64,000 nt of DNA from an uncultured Clostridia bacterium (GTDB lineage Bacteria; Bacillota; Clostridia; Oscillospirales; Ruminococcaceae), in assembly GCA_947168885.1 (NCBI GenBank), contig CAMVNQ010000009.1, positions 53,354 to 117,353 on the forward strand, read 5' to 3'. The position numbers and the translations under genes are program-made. The notes under the pieces were generated by a model. The model was not told the origin of the DNA and did no database searches. It worked only from the letters and a program-made list of their open reading frames with translations. Shown here in pieces: positions 33,782-42,992 of the stretch (positions are counted from its first letter, which is position 1; each line of letters begins with the position of its first letter).

Positions 33782-33810
33782 CCCCGTGCTGCATATAAAG
33801 CAGTACGGGG
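33782..33810. terminator. Hairpin between the sigma operon and the small gene
   Basis: CCCCGTGCTGC and GCAGTACGGGG pair with one mismatch; a T-containing tail exists only on the plus strand. On the minus strand, where the genes run, it would attenuate or stabilise RNA rather than fully terminate. Confidence 0.4.
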
Positions 33811-33828
33811 CGTTTTGTCTGCCGGAAA

Positions 33829-34452
33829 TTACCAGTCTATCTTTATCTTTGCGTTCTTAGCCGACTCGTTGTAGAGCGAGAGCTTTATATTTCCCGAATT
33901 GAAATCATCAAGGCTGAGTTTTCCCAGCGGGAAGTCGGTTATATCCACGACCTTCGCGTTTTTGCCCTGTAAAAGAAGCAGATACATCTCGCCTTCGTCA
34001 CAGCTTGCTTCAACAGTGATATTTTCAAGCTCGCTGCCATTAAGCGCTATCGTTCTTTCGAGAGTCTCTCCCGATGTTCTGAAGGAGACGTCCCACTGCG
34101 AACCGATATTGTTGTTGACCATACCGATCGACACGTTGTCTATAACGGGAAGGTCGCTGCCGAATATCACGGTTCCCAGAAATACCGCTGTGGATATGAC
34201 CACAGCCGCCGCGCTTATCAACGCAGGAACCTTGAATTTCTTCACGGGTGTTCTTTCTTTTTTTCGTCCCGCAAGCATATAAATAAGGAAGCCGAACAGG
34301 TTCGGAGTGAATATGGTTATAAGGAGCCAGAGCACAGGTCTGTCACTGTTTACAGAAGCGTCGGCATAAACATAAAGGCAGATGAATGCCAGTAACGCTA
34401 TGAACGATAATACGGTAATGACCGTAAATGAAATGAATAATGGTGCAGTCAT
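33829..34452 (-). CDS. Membrane protein with PLDc_N-type N-terminus
   Basis: 207 residues. Two N-terminal helices (about 5-27 and 40-62) with the phospholipase-D-nuclease-N signature (PVLWLLITIFTPNLFGFLIY then AGRKK), a third helix (about 78-98), and an outside beta domain of about 105 residues. ATG 34452 follows AAGGA at ten bases; TTG 34461 is in frame but too close to it. It starts one base after the upstream stop, so it is coupled. Third gene of the ECF sigma operon; it may sense or modulate envelope stress, by context only. Confidence 0.75.
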   Translation of the reverse strand: MTAPLFISFTVITVLSFIALLAFICLYVYADASVNSDRPVLWLLITIFTPNLFGFLIYMLAGRKKERTPVKKFKVPALISAAAVVISTAVFLGTVIFGSDLPVIDNVSIGMVNNNIGSQWDVSFRTSGETLERTIALNGSELENITVEASCDEGEMYLLLLQGKNAKVVDITDFPLGKLSLDDFNSGNIKLSLYNESAKNAKIKIDW

Positions 34453-34453
34453 A

Positions 34454-34762
34454 TCAAACAAGTCCTTTCTGAATGTTTCTTATCTCGTATTTTCCCGCCG
34501 CACAGGCAAGTATTACGGCAAATACAGCCGAAAGTGCCGAAAACGCGGCAGCTGCCAGCAGCCACACAATACTTCCAAGGAAGATCACGGCAAATGATAT
34601 GATAAAGAACGACAGTATTATCACCGCTGTAAGTGAGACAGCGAGATTTCGTATCATTATCCTTCTTTCCTGTTTCAGAAGCTTTTCGTGTATGCGGTTT
34701 CTGAGTTCCTCGGGAACTTCATATCTTTCTGTAAATACTTCGGTCAGAAGCTTTTCATCCAT
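34454..34762 (-). CDS. Small membrane protein, probable anti-sigma partner
   Basis: 102 residues: a charged cytoplasmic head (1-38; PEELRNRIHEKLLKQERR) and two membrane helices (about 40-62 and 66-90). It overlaps the sigma-factor gene by eight bases. Position and layout suggest it holds the sigma factor at the membrane, but no zinc-binding anti-sigma motif is visible. Confidence 0.72.
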   Translation of the reverse strand: MDEKLLTEVFTERYEVPEELRNRIHEKLLKQERRIMIRNLAVSLTAVIILSFFIISFAVIFLGSIVWLLAAAAFSALSAVFAVILACAAGKYEIRNIQKGLV

Positions 34763-35276
34763 TGTCGGATACCTCCTTTTTCAGTTTTGCGGCAAGTAAT
34801 TCTCTCGCTTTATGCAGTCTGCTTTTTACCGTCCCCGGCGGAAGATTCATTACTTCCGAGATAAATGCTAAATTCTGATCGTCGAAATAATACAGCACGA
34901 CAGGTACACGGTATTTTTCATCGAGCTCCGATACGGCACGCCTGAGTGCCGCTTTAAGCTCCGCTTTCTCTGCATCCGCCTGTACGTCGGTATCATCTGC
35001 GAGATTGTCCAGCATCTCCGGTTCCGGTGATACTATATGTTCGTTCTTTCTTTTCTCTTTCCGGAAAAAGTTATGGGAGAGCTTTACGGCAACGGAGAGA
35101 AGATATGATCTCGGGTTCTCAGATAATTCCAGTGTCTCCGCCTTTCTGAATGCCGTCAGAACAGTGTCCTGATACAGATCGTCGGCGTTTTCCTTGTTTC
35201 TCATGATATACATGCAGAAACGGTAAACATCATTTCCGTATATCCCGAGAAGATTTTCAAATTCTCCGGTCGTCAT
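34755..35276 (-). CDS. ECF-type RNA polymerase sigma factor
   Basis: 173 residues. Region 2 (NADDLYQDTVLTAFRKAET) and region 4 (LAFISEVMNLPPGTVKSRLH) are complete. ATG 35276 follows AAAGGTGGTGAG. The operon continues with a probable anti-sigma membrane protein and a PLDc_N membrane protein. The promoter found (TTGAAA-17-TATAAT) is of the housekeeping type; I did not find a convincing autoregulatory ECF promoter. Confidence 0.9.
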   Translation of the reverse strand: MTTGEFENLLGIYGNDVYRFCMYIMRNKENADDLYQDTVLTAFRKAETLELSENPRSYLLSVAVKLSHNFFRKEKRKNEHIVSPEPEMLDNLADDTDVQADAEKAELKAALRRAVSELDEKYRVPVVLYYFDDQNLAFISEVMNLPPGTVKSRLHKARELLAAKLKKEVSDNG

Positions 35277-35343
35277 GCTCTCACCACCTTTCACCAGTAT
35301 ATTGTCACGATCTTACGGTCGGTTCACTTTTTTTCTGTTTTTG

Positions 35344-35372
35344 ATTATATCATTTTACGACAGTAATTTCAA
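35344..35372 (-). promoter_or_regulatory. Promoter of the ECF sigma operon
   Basis: Minus strand TTGAAA (35367-35372), 17 bases, TATAAT (35344-35349) with TGA extension. The leader is about 60 bases. Confidence 0.75.
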
Positions 35373-35439
35373 CAGGAAATGTCATAACGAGCTGATGTGC
35401 ATGACCAGAGATCTGAAAAACTTTTTTTATACTTTATTA

Positions 35440-35468
35440 TTGATTTTTGGCCGACAATGTGATATAAT
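35440..35468 (+). promoter_or_regulatory. Promoter of the 35525 HD-GYP gene
   Basis: TTGATT (35440-35445), 17 bases, TATAAT (35463-35468) with TGA extension. Confidence 0.8.
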
Positions 35469-35524
35469 CATATCAATAACAAATATCATCAGTGATTTAA
35501 ACTGATAAAGAAAGCTGTGGCATA

Positions 35525-37717
35525 ATGACTGAGAGCAATATAGGGATATACAGAAAGGCAAGGCGTAAAAACCGCCTTATAACCGTTATCGTGGTACTTC
35601 TGGCCGTGGGACTCAACTTCCTGCTGTTCAAGCTTGTAAGCAGTCTCGGGCTGCCGCTGTATCTTGACTGCGCGGGAACGATACTCGCGTCGGCACTCGG
35701 TGGTTACATACCGGGTATGCTTGCCGGGATCCTTACTAACATCGTGAACTGCTTCACCGACCCGTCCTCAATATACTACGCAGTGCTGAGCGTGCTTATA
35801 GCAGCCGCATCGGCGTTTTTCGCACAGAAGGGCTGGCTTTCGGTAAGGAAGCCTCTTATGCTCGTGCTGTACATACTTACCCTGACATTCATAGGCGGCG
35901 GTCTCGGCACGATCCTCCCATGGATGCTTGACGGACTTTATTTTGACAGCGAATCATTCGGTGCAGCACTTGTGAACGCCGGAATAAAAGACCAGACTCT
36001 TGCCCAGCTTCTCGGCAATCTTATTATGGACGCACTCGACAAGACCGTAACTGTCATCATCGTGCTTGTGATAAAGGCTCTGATTCCTGAAAAGATAAAA
36101 GAGATGCTCCTTTTCACCGGCTGGATGCAGCGCCCTATGAGCGGAGAGCTCGCAGACAGCATGAAAGATATGAAGTGCCGCAGCATTTCCGTTCGCACAA
36201 AAATAATGTCTGTACTTATAACGGCACTTTTGCTGCTCGCGTCATCTGCTACGGCTATCAGCTTCGTGCTGTTCAGGAACGCGGTCGTTGCCCAGCAGGA
36301 AAAGCTCGTTAACAGTACGGCGACATCTGCCGCGCTTGAAGTTAACGGCGATATGGTCGATGAGTATCTTGCGCACTCACATGATGTCCCGGGTTACGAC
36401 GAGACCGAGAAGTCGCTTTACAGCCTTCTTGCGGGCGACGAGGATATAAGATACATCTATGTCTATAAGATCGCCGAGGACGGATGTCATGTAGTATTCG
36501 ACCTTGACACACCGGACCTTGAGGCAGATAAGCCCGGCGCGGTGGTCGAACTGGACAAAGCAGTGCATCCCTTCCGTGACGCGCTCATAGCCGGCGAAGA
36601 GATAGATACTTTTATCTCCGATGACTCTTTCGGGAAACTCATAACCGCATACAAGCCGATATATGACAGCAGCGGAAACTGTATGGCATACGCAGCGGTC
36701 GATGTTTCGATGTACCATGTCGATGACCTTGAGCGAAACTTCATCACAGGTATGATAGCGCTCTATCTCGCATTCTTTATTGTGATCTTCACTGTGGTGC
36801 TCTGGGTCATAGAGTATCATATCGTGAAACCGGTCAACTCGATGTCCGCTGTGGCGAACAGATTCGCTTTCAACAACACCGACGAAAAGCTCAATGAGAA
36901 CGTTGATATGATGCGCGACCTTGATATACATACGGGCGATGAGATAGAGAACCTTTACGGTGCCGTGCTGAAGACCGCAGGTGACAGCGTCGCGCAGGTC
37001 GAGGACATTCGCCGCAAAAACGAGACTATCAAGAAAATGCAGGACGCGCTTATCCTTGTACTCGCGGATATAGTCGAGAGCCGTGACAAGAACACAGGCG
37101 ACCATGTCCGTAAAACTGCAGCGTACAGCCGCGTGATAATGAAAGAGATGAAAAAGAAGGGCTACTACGCCGATGAACTGACCGACAGCTTCATTGAGAA
37201 TGTAAGCAGTACCGCGCCTATGCACGATATAGGAAAGATCAAGGTCTCGGACGTCATACTCAACAAGCCCGGAAGGCTCACAGACGATGAATTTAAGACT
37301 ATGCAGGATCATACCGCATACGGACGCGAGATAATCGACGAGGTGATAGAACTCGTACCGGAATCCGATTATCTGCGTGAAGCACGAGATCTTGCATACT
37401 CACACCATGAAAAGTGGAACGGCACCGGATATCCGGAAGGAAAGTCCGGCGAGGACATTCCTCTGTCGGCGCGTGTCATGGCAGTAGCCGACGTGTTCGA
37501 TGCACTTGTCTCAAAACGAAGCTATAAAGAGCCTTTCTCCTTCGAGCAGGCGCGTAATATAATCCGTGAGGGTGCAGGAGTTCACTTCGACCCTCTCGTA
37601 GCCGACGCGTTCCTTTCTGCCGAGGAAGAGACTATGAAGATAGCGGAATCCTTCGGAGATTACAGCCGCACCTACGTCGAGGACAATCATGTGGATGACA
37701 GCGGAAAACTGCGTTGA
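35525..37717 (+). CDS. Membrane HD-GYP protein with two sensor modules
   Basis: 730 residues. Residues 17-195 hold about six helices resembling an ECF-transporter S-component or a LytS-type integral sensor. A helix near 235-255 starts a second module: an outside Cache-like domain (about 265-405; IRYIYVYKI, LITAYKPIYDSSG), a helix (413-438) and a HAMP-like linker. The C-terminal HD-GYP domain (about 505-690) has HDIGKIK and NGTGYPEG, so it should hydrolyse cyclic-di-GMP. Two stacked ligand inputs to one phosphodiesterase are uncommon. Weak Shine-Dalgarno (GTGG). Monocistronic, closed by a 17-bp hairpin. Confidence 0.88.
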   Translation: MTESNIGIYRKARRKNRLITVIVVLLAVGLNFLLFKLVSSLGLPLYLDCAGTILASALGGYIPGMLAGILTNIVNCFTDPSSIYYAVLSVLIAAASAFFAQKGWLSVRKPLMLVLYILTLTFIGGGLGTILPWMLDGLYFDSESFGAALVNAGIKDQTLAQLLGNLIMDALDKTVTVIIVLVIKALIPEKIKEMLLFTGWMQRPMSGELADSMKDMKCRSISVRTKIMSVLITALLLLASSATAISFVLFRNAVVAQQEKLVNSTATSAALEVNGDMVDEYLAHSHDVPGYDETEKSLYSLLAGDEDIRYIYVYKIAEDGCHVVFDLDTPDLEADKPGAVVELDKAVHPFRDALIAGEEIDTFISDDSFGKLITAYKPIYDSSGNCMAYAAVDVSMYHVDDLERNFITGMIALYLAFFIVIFTVVLWVIEYHIVKPVNSMSAVANRFAFNNTDEKLNENVDMMRDLDIHTGDEIENLYGAVLKTAGDSVAQVEDIRRKNETIKKMQDALILVLADIVESRDKNTGDHVRKTAAYSRVIMKEMKKKGYYADELTDSFIENVSSTAPMHDIGKIKVSDVILNKPGRLTDDEFKTMQDHTAYGREIIDEVIELVPESDYLREARDLAYSHHEKWNGTGYPEGKSGEDIPLSARVMAVADVFDALVSKRSYKEPFSFEQARNIIREGAGVHFDPLVADAFLSAEEETMKIAESFGDYSRTYVEDNHVDDSGKLR

Positions 37718-37754
37718 CTGCTGATGGACGATAAACATTTGTAAACGTACTCTG

Positions 37755-37794
37755 CCCGAAACAACATACGGAAACAGCCGTATGTTGTTTCGGG
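37755..37794 (+). terminator. Strong terminator
   Basis: A perfect 17-bp stem (CCCGAAACAACATACGG and complement), 6-base loop, then TCGTTTTTT. It insulates the following operon. Confidence 0.9.
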
Positions 37795-37814
37795 TCGTTT
37801 TTTGGTATTTAGGG

Positions 37815-37843
37815 TTGATTTTTCAATGTGCTTGTGATATAAT
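37815..37843 (+). promoter_or_regulatory. Promoter of the acyl-transfer operon
   Basis: TTGATT (37815-37820), 17 bases, TATAAT (37838-37843) with TGA extension. No other clear promoter was seen until 51175. Confidence 0.8.
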
Positions 37844-37890
37844 AATATAGTTATGTGCTTTTACAGAAACTATGAAGTGGAGATGAAACA

Positions 37891-39825
37891 ATGCTTGAGT
37901 CTATTGGCGGATACAGTTCAATAAACGCTTATGTAAAGTCGAAGCTGGAGCATTTTGAATCTTTGGAAAAAAGCTTCAGTTCCTTGTTTACGGTATCTTT
38001 TCGTGAGAAGGATAATATCTTTTACGAAGAGAGCCGCGGCATACGCATCGAAAAGACTACATACGGGCAGGCTTATGACCGAATATTGAGATATACCGGC
38101 GCATTGAGACGTACAGCGAATGATGTGCCTCACGGCTCTGTGATAGGCCTCGCTATGGATAACGGACTTGACTGGATAACCGCGTTCTGGTCGATAATCC
38201 TATCCGGATACCGACCCCTGCTCATCAATCTGCGTCTCCATAACAGCGCGATAGAAGAAGCGCTTGCGTCGTGCGGCGCGGCTATGGTGATTTCGGACAA
38301 AAGGGAGTTCGGCGTAAAAACGCTGATGTTCTCAGGCATAACGCCCGACGATGCTCCCGCTGAACTTTCGGACTGCGGAGAAGAGCTGCTCGTAATGTCG
38401 TCCGGAACATCAAGCCACATAAAGATCTGCGCTTATTCCGCCAACGAGATATACAGCCAGATAAAAGACAGCTACTACATTATTTGTAAGTGCAAAGCAA
38501 TAAAAAAACATTATAACGGGTCTCTGAAACTCCTGACTTTTTTGCCTTTTTATCATATCTTCGGGCTTACCGCGATGTTCCTCTGGTTTTCTTTCTTCGG
38601 CAGGACTTTCGTTGCGTTCAAGGATTTCGCACCATCAACAATTGTGAATACGGTCCGCAGACATCAGGTAACGCATATCTTCGCTGTACCGCTCTTCTGG
38701 GAAAAGGTTTATCAGCAGGCTGTCGCCGGTATAAAAGACCGCGGCGAGGAAACCTGGAAGAAATTCGGAAAAGGAATGAAGATAGCCAAAGCTATAGGGA
38801 ATGTCCCTCTGCTCGGCAATGCGTTCTGTCGTAAAGCGTTCCGTGAAGTAAGAGAGAACATATTCGGAGACAGCATAAGCTTCCTGATAACCGGCGGAAG
38901 CCGTATCTCCGGGCAGGCGCTTGAATTCTTCAATTACATAGGATACCGCCTTGCCGACGGGTACGGAATGTCGGAAATAGGCATTACCTCAGTCGAACTC
39001 TCGGCGGATAAACGTATTCTGTCGTCCGCATCTGTCGGTGAACCTCTCCCGTCCGTCAGCTACAGTCTCAACGACAAAGGCGAGCTGATCGTGAGCGGTG
39101 ATTCCATAGCAAAATATATCATCGAGAACGGAAAGAAGATCCCACGCGGAGAAAGCTTCTGCACGCATGACCTTGCAGAGCGCTCCGGAAAAAACAGATG
39201 GCGCATCATCGGCAGAAGCGACGAGCTTCTTGTTGACGCGAGCGGCGAGAACCTCAACCCGAATCTCATAGAACCGCTGCTTGAACATCCTGAACTCTGC
39301 GGAGCATGCATAGTAGCCCGTGTGAAGGACGACAGGACCTCACCCGTGCTGATAGCGAGCGTTGACCGGCACATAGAGAGCGATGACCTTGCGAAACTGA
39401 AAAGCTCGCTTCGTGAGCAGCTCGACAAGCTTGGCGTGCTTACGAGGATAGATGAGATCGTCTTTGTCACCGACAGCCTTATGCTTGATTCCGAATTCAA
39501 GCTTAACCGCAGAAGGCTCTCTGATGAGCTCAGCAGAGGTCTCCTGCATATAGCCGACCCGAATGCCGCTCCCAAGGGAAGTGACAGGGAGTTTAAAAAC
39601 GAGGAGCTTCTTGAAGAGCTTAAAAGACTGTTTTCTGCAGCACTCGGCAGAGAGGTCAGGGATACAGGAGCAGATTTCTTCATTGACGAGGGCGGTACGA
39701 GCCTTGATTATTTCGCCATAATATCCCGGCTCCAGGAAAGCTACGGGATCTCGTTCCCTATGGAGAACGGATCCGGTCTCAACAGCATCGACGCGCTCTA
39801 TGACTATATAGAAGCACGCCTGTAA
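37891..39825 (+). CDS. AMP-forming acyl ligase with C-terminal carrier domain
   Basis: 644 residues. The adenylation core spans about 20-545: YGMSEIG, the hinge RIIGRSDELLVDASGEN and a late FKLNRRRL segment that can carry the A10 Lys. The phosphate loop, usually SSGTTGxPK, is unusual (MSSGTSSHIKI). Residues 560-644 form a phosphopantetheine carrier domain with Ser in DEGGTSLDYF. It probably activates a fatty or other carboxylic acid with ATP and loads it on its own carrier. GGAG precedes the ATG. First gene of a 12-gene run that also holds a phosphopantetheinyl transferase able to prime the carrier. Confidence 0.87.
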   Translation: MLESIGGYSSINAYVKSKLEHFESLEKSFSSLFTVSFREKDNIFYEESRGIRIEKTTYGQAYDRILRYTGALRRTANDVPHGSVIGLAMDNGLDWITAFWSIILSGYRPLLINLRLHNSAIEEALASCGAAMVISDKREFGVKTLMFSGITPDDAPAELSDCGEELLVMSSGTSSHIKICAYSANEIYSQIKDSYYIICKCKAIKKHYNGSLKLLTFLPFYHIFGLTAMFLWFSFFGRTFVAFKDFAPSTIVNTVRRHQVTHIFAVPLFWEKVYQQAVAGIKDRGEETWKKFGKGMKIAKAIGNVPLLGNAFCRKAFREVRENIFGDSISFLITGGSRISGQALEFFNYIGYRLADGYGMSEIGITSVELSADKRILSSASVGEPLPSVSYSLNDKGELIVSGDSIAKYIIENGKKIPRGESFCTHDLAERSGKNRWRIIGRSDELLVDASGENLNPNLIEPLLEHPELCGACIVARVKDDRTSPVLIASVDRHIESDDLAKLKSSLREQLDKLGVLTRIDEIVFVTDSLMLDSEFKLNRRRLSDELSRGLLHIADPNAAPKGSDREFKNEELLEELKRLFSAALGREVRDTGADFFIDEGGTSLDYFAIISRLQESYGISFPMENGSGLNSIDALYDYIEARL

Positions 39826-39866
39826 CGTTTTGTCACAGCAGTTTTATCCTTATCGGGAGGTCAGAA

Positions 39867-40517
39867 ATGATACGCTTCTGGAACTGGTTCACGAAGATAA
39901 CCGCTTTTCCTGTCCAGTGGCTCTGCTTCCGGACAAAAATATACTATGAAGATCCTGCTATACAGAAAAGAAAAATACACGGTGCGGCGATCATAATCTC
40001 AAACCACACCTCGGTCTTTGATTACGCAGTCTGGCTCTTTGTCTTTTTTTCAAGGACACTTCGCTTCCAGATGGCAGAGGTGCTGTTCCGTAAAAAGGTG
40101 CTCGGGACATTCCTGCGTATGCTCGGCGGGATATATGTCAACAGGAACGTCTATGATTTCGGATTTATCGCGGAATCGGAAGAGATACTACGCAAAGGCG
40201 GTGTGGTCGGGATATTCCCCGAGGCAAGGCTTCCGCTTAAAGGCGAGGAACGTCCGCTTCCGTTCAAGACAAGCGCCGCATATCTTGCATTATCTTCCGG
40301 AGTACCTGTTATTCCGGTCTATACCGACGGCTCTTATTTCGGCTTGAAACGTGCGCGTGTTATCGTCGGCAAACCCGTTGATGTATCCGTATTCTGCGGC
40401 GAGAATTGTTCGGACAAAGAAAACATGAGAGCGGTAAGCAACGGTCTCAGAAACAAGGTCATAGAGCTGGAGAAACTTCTTTATGAAAAAACAGAAAAGC
40501 AGAATATTCGGTCTTGA
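39867..40517 (+). CDS. PlsC-like acyltransferase 1
   Basis: 216 residues. H(X4)D catalytic motif NHTSVFD (His47, Asp52) and the acceptor-site motif GIFPEARLPL match 1-acylglycerol-phosphate-type acyltransferases. A short hydrophobic stretch near the N-terminus suggests membrane attachment. GGGAGG precedes the ATG, 41 bases after the ligase. Its 3' end overlaps the second acyltransferase by 35 bases. Acceptor unknown; in this context it may take acyl-carrier thioesters from the ligases. Confidence 0.86.
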   Translation: MIRFWNWFTKITAFPVQWLCFRTKIYYEDPAIQKRKIHGAAIIISNHTSVFDYAVWLFVFFSRTLRFQMAEVLFRKKVLGTFLRMLGGIYVNRNVYDFGFIAESEEILRKGGVVGIFPEARLPLKGEERPLPFKTSAAYLALSSGVPVIPVYTDGSYFGLKRARVIVGKPVDVSVFCGENCSDKENMRAVSNGLRNKVIELEKLLYEKTEKQNIRS

Positions 40518-41121
40518 GTACCTGTTTTACGATTTTGTGAAACTAACCGCGGCTCTGCCCGGACTTATAGCCTTTCGTCCGAAAACGATCTGTGAAAACG
40601 AAAAAGCGAGGAAGAAGATCCGTGGTGGCGCAATAATCATAGCAAATCACACAGGCTTTTTCGACCCCGTTTACCTTCTCATGGGTATATGGTACAGACG
40701 TCAGCGCTTTGTTTGCATAAAAGAGCTTTTTGAAGGAAAACGAGGCTTCTTTTTCAGGCACTTTCTCTGCATACCGATAGACCGTGAGAATTTCGGACTG
40801 GATAAGCTCGACGAGATAACGGAACATCTTAAAAACGAAGAGCTTGTGTGTATGTTTCCGGAGGGACGGATAAATCAGGAAGACGGCATAGCATCGTTCA
40901 AGTCCGGTATGATACTTATGTCCCTTCGCAGCGGAAAACCGGTCATTCCGGTGTATATACACAAACGCGCTCACTGGTATGAGAGGCTCGTACTCGTTAT
41001 AGGTGAGCCGGTAAATGTCTGCGAAATGTACGGACCGCGTCCTACTCTCAGACAGATAGAAGCAGCATCAAAGCTGCTCCACGAAAAGGAAGATGAACTG
41101 TCAAAGCTGAAACGAAGATGA
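40483..41121 (+). CDS. PlsC-like acyltransferase 2
   Basis: 212 residues. NHTGFFD (His56, Asp61), YVN-like block replaced by CIPIDRENFG, and MFPEGRIN. Related to but clearly different from the neighbour just upstream, with which it overlaps by 35 bases, so the two are probably made together and may add two acyl chains in turn. A 99-base gap follows, with a CCGGCAC/GTGCCGG inverted repeat (41151-41180 region) that may affect RNA processing. Confidence 0.85.
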   Translation: MKKQKSRIFGLEYLFYDFVKLTAALPGLIAFRPKTICENEKARKKIRGGAIIIANHTGFFDPVYLLMGIWYRRQRFVCIKELFEGKRGFFFRHFLCIPIDRENFGLDKLDEITEHLKNEELVCMFPEGRINQEDGIASFKSGMILMSLRSGKPVIPVYIHKRAHWYERLVLVIGEPVNVCEMYGPRPTLRQIEAASKLLHEKEDELSKLKRR

Positions 41122-41220
41122 AGCAAGACGGCCACAGGTTATCCGGCACACAGCCGAACGATGAAATGACGCGTGCCGGAGCAGGATATACATTAATCCC
41201 GAATTATCAGGAGGTCAGAT

Positions 41221-42744
41221 ATGATAATCGAAAACAACGAAAGGTTCCGCACCTACACTTCTCCCGAGGTATTTGAAAAGCTTAAAGAATACCGGTCGGT
41301 AAGTGAGATGTGGAAGCACTGCCTGAGCGAATACGCCGACAGACCCGCGATAGGAGATGACGGAAAGCTGTTCACTTTCGCACAGACCGAAGAAAGAGCC
41401 GCACAGTTCAGAGGTATATTCTCGTCGAACGGTATATCGGGAAATATCGGTCTGCTCATGCCCAATTCCTTTGAGCTCGCGGCAGCATTTCTGGCTGTAT
41501 CGACCTCAGGTAATACGGCAGTCGTTCTTCCCGCTCAACTTGATGCGGTATCGGTATTTGGATGCTCGATGAAATTCGGGCTCAAAGCGCTCATATATAT
41601 GCCGGGTATGGAGGACAAACTCTCTCTTATAAAGGAGAAAGCCCCTGCCCTGCTGCTTATACCGGCGGATGCTTCGGCAGACAACGCGTCTTCGTCAGTT
41701 GACGCAGATGCCGATGATTCATGCGTGATCATGTTCACCGGCGGTACTACCGGAAAAAGCAAAGCTGTGCTTTTATCTCACGGCGCAGTGATGCAGGGTG
41801 TTGTGAACGGCTGCTACGGATATGAAGAAGTGTTTTATCAGCGCTATCTGCTCGTACTCCCGCTTTCTCATATTTTCGGACTTGTGCGCAATCTTCTCAC
41901 AAGTCTCTATACGGGAAGTACGATCTATATCTGCCGGAACACTAAGGATATGTTCCGCGATATCGAACAGTATCGCCCTACGATACTTGTACTTGTACCT
42001 GCGCTTGCCGAAATGGCTCTTATGCTGTCGAAAAAGTTCGGAAAAAATATGCTCGGCGAGGATATGAAATACATCATCTGCGGTGCCGCAGCTGTCGCGC
42101 CGTATCTTGCAGAGGAATACGCGAAGCTTGGCATAACGCTTTTCCCGGGATATGGTCTTACAGAAACGGCAAACCTTGTTTCAGGTAATCCCGAACCCCT
42201 TAAAAAGCCGGATTCCGTTGGTATTCCGTATGCACACCAGGAGCTTCGCATAGAAAACGGCGAACTCCTTATAAAAGGCGCCAATATGATGAAGGATTAT
42301 GTCGGCGAAGAAACGGACGGCCGTGATAATGACGGATGGTTCCACACCGGAGATCTCGCACGCTTTGACGACGACGGATTCCTGTATATTACCGGAAGGA
42401 TAAAGGAACTTATTGTTCTTTCAAACGGCGAGAATGTTTCTCCGGCAGAGGTCGAAGCGCACTTCAACGAACTTGCGCTCGTTCAGGATTCTCAGGTGTT
42501 TGAGGACGTAAACGAGAACGGCGTCCATATTCTTGCGCTCGAAGTAGTACCGAGAGCCACAGAAATGGCTGCTCTCAAGGCCAAAGACCCGTCTGCCGAC
42601 GCAGCAGAAGTGCTCATGTCCGAGCTTACGCGTATAAACCGGTCGCTCCCGTCATTCCAGAGGGTGAGCCGCATAGTTATCCGCGATACCGACTTTGAGC
42701 GCACACCCAGTATGAAGATAGTGAGGTACCACAAATGCAGCTGA
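41221..42744 (+). CDS. AMP-forming acyl ligase 2
   Basis: 507 residues with canonical adenylation motifs: MFTGGTTGKSKAVLLSHG (about 170-187), GYGLTETANL, WFHTGDLARF and TGRIKELIVLSNGENVSP; MKIVRY near the end can supply the catalytic Lys. Similar to acyl-ACP synthetases and long-chain acyl-CoA ligases. It has no fused carrier, but its stop overlaps by 10 bases the start of a free carrier protein, which is the likely acceptor. AGGAGG precedes the ATG. Confidence 0.88.
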   Translation: MIIENNERFRTYTSPEVFEKLKEYRSVSEMWKHCLSEYADRPAIGDDGKLFTFAQTEERAAQFRGIFSSNGISGNIGLLMPNSFELAAAFLAVSTSGNTAVVLPAQLDAVSVFGCSMKFGLKALIYMPGMEDKLSLIKEKAPALLLIPADASADNASSSVDADADDSCVIMFTGGTTGKSKAVLLSHGAVMQGVVNGCYGYEEVFYQRYLLVLPLSHIFGLVRNLLTSLYTGSTIYICRNTKDMFRDIEQYRPTILVLVPALAEMALMLSKKFGKNMLGEDMKYIICGAAAVAPYLAEEYAKLGITLFPGYGLTETANLVSGNPEPLKKPDSVGIPYAHQELRIENGELLIKGANMMKDYVGEETDGRDNDGWFHTGDLARFDDDGFLYITGRIKELIVLSNGENVSPAEVEAHFNELALVQDSQVFEDVNENGVHILALEVVPRATEMAALKAKDPSADAAEVLMSELTRINRSLPSFQRVSRIVIRDTDFERTPSMKIVRYHKCS

Positions 42745-42992
42745 CAAGAGCCGAGATACTCGAACGCCTGAAGGAGATACTTATAAGCTCCGATGCAGTC
42801 CCGCCGGAGATATGTGACGCTTGTAACGAGGACTCCGATCTTTTTACGGACATAGGGCTGTCGTCGATCGGTATGCTTTACGTGGTAATAGCTATTGAAG
42901 AAGCATTCCATGTACGTTTTACCGGTATGGGAGTCTCGGATTTCAGAACGGTCCGTGATGTTATAAATCATATAGAGGAGCACCTGTCATGA
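42735..42992 (+). CDS. Acyl carrier protein
   Basis: 85 residues, four-helix carrier. The phosphopantetheine Ser is probably Ser44 in DIGLSSIGML; the usual Asp before it is Ser, which differs from housekeeping AcpP (DSL) and points to a specialised carrier. It overlaps the ligase upstream by 10 bases and the LRAT-transferase fusion downstream by four (ATGA), so the three proteins are tightly coupled. Confidence 0.85.
   Translation: MQLTRAEILERLKEILISSDAVPPEICDACNEDSDLFTDIGLSSIGMLYVVIAIEEAFHVRFTGMGVSDFRTVRDVINHIEEHLS

Noticed and set aside
35290..35335. GTGAACC...CGTGAC as an ECF-type autoregulatory promoter of the sigma operon
   Set aside because: Distance between the AAC and CGT motifs is about 12 bases, while ECF promoters need about 16; a clear housekeeping-type promoter lies upstream.
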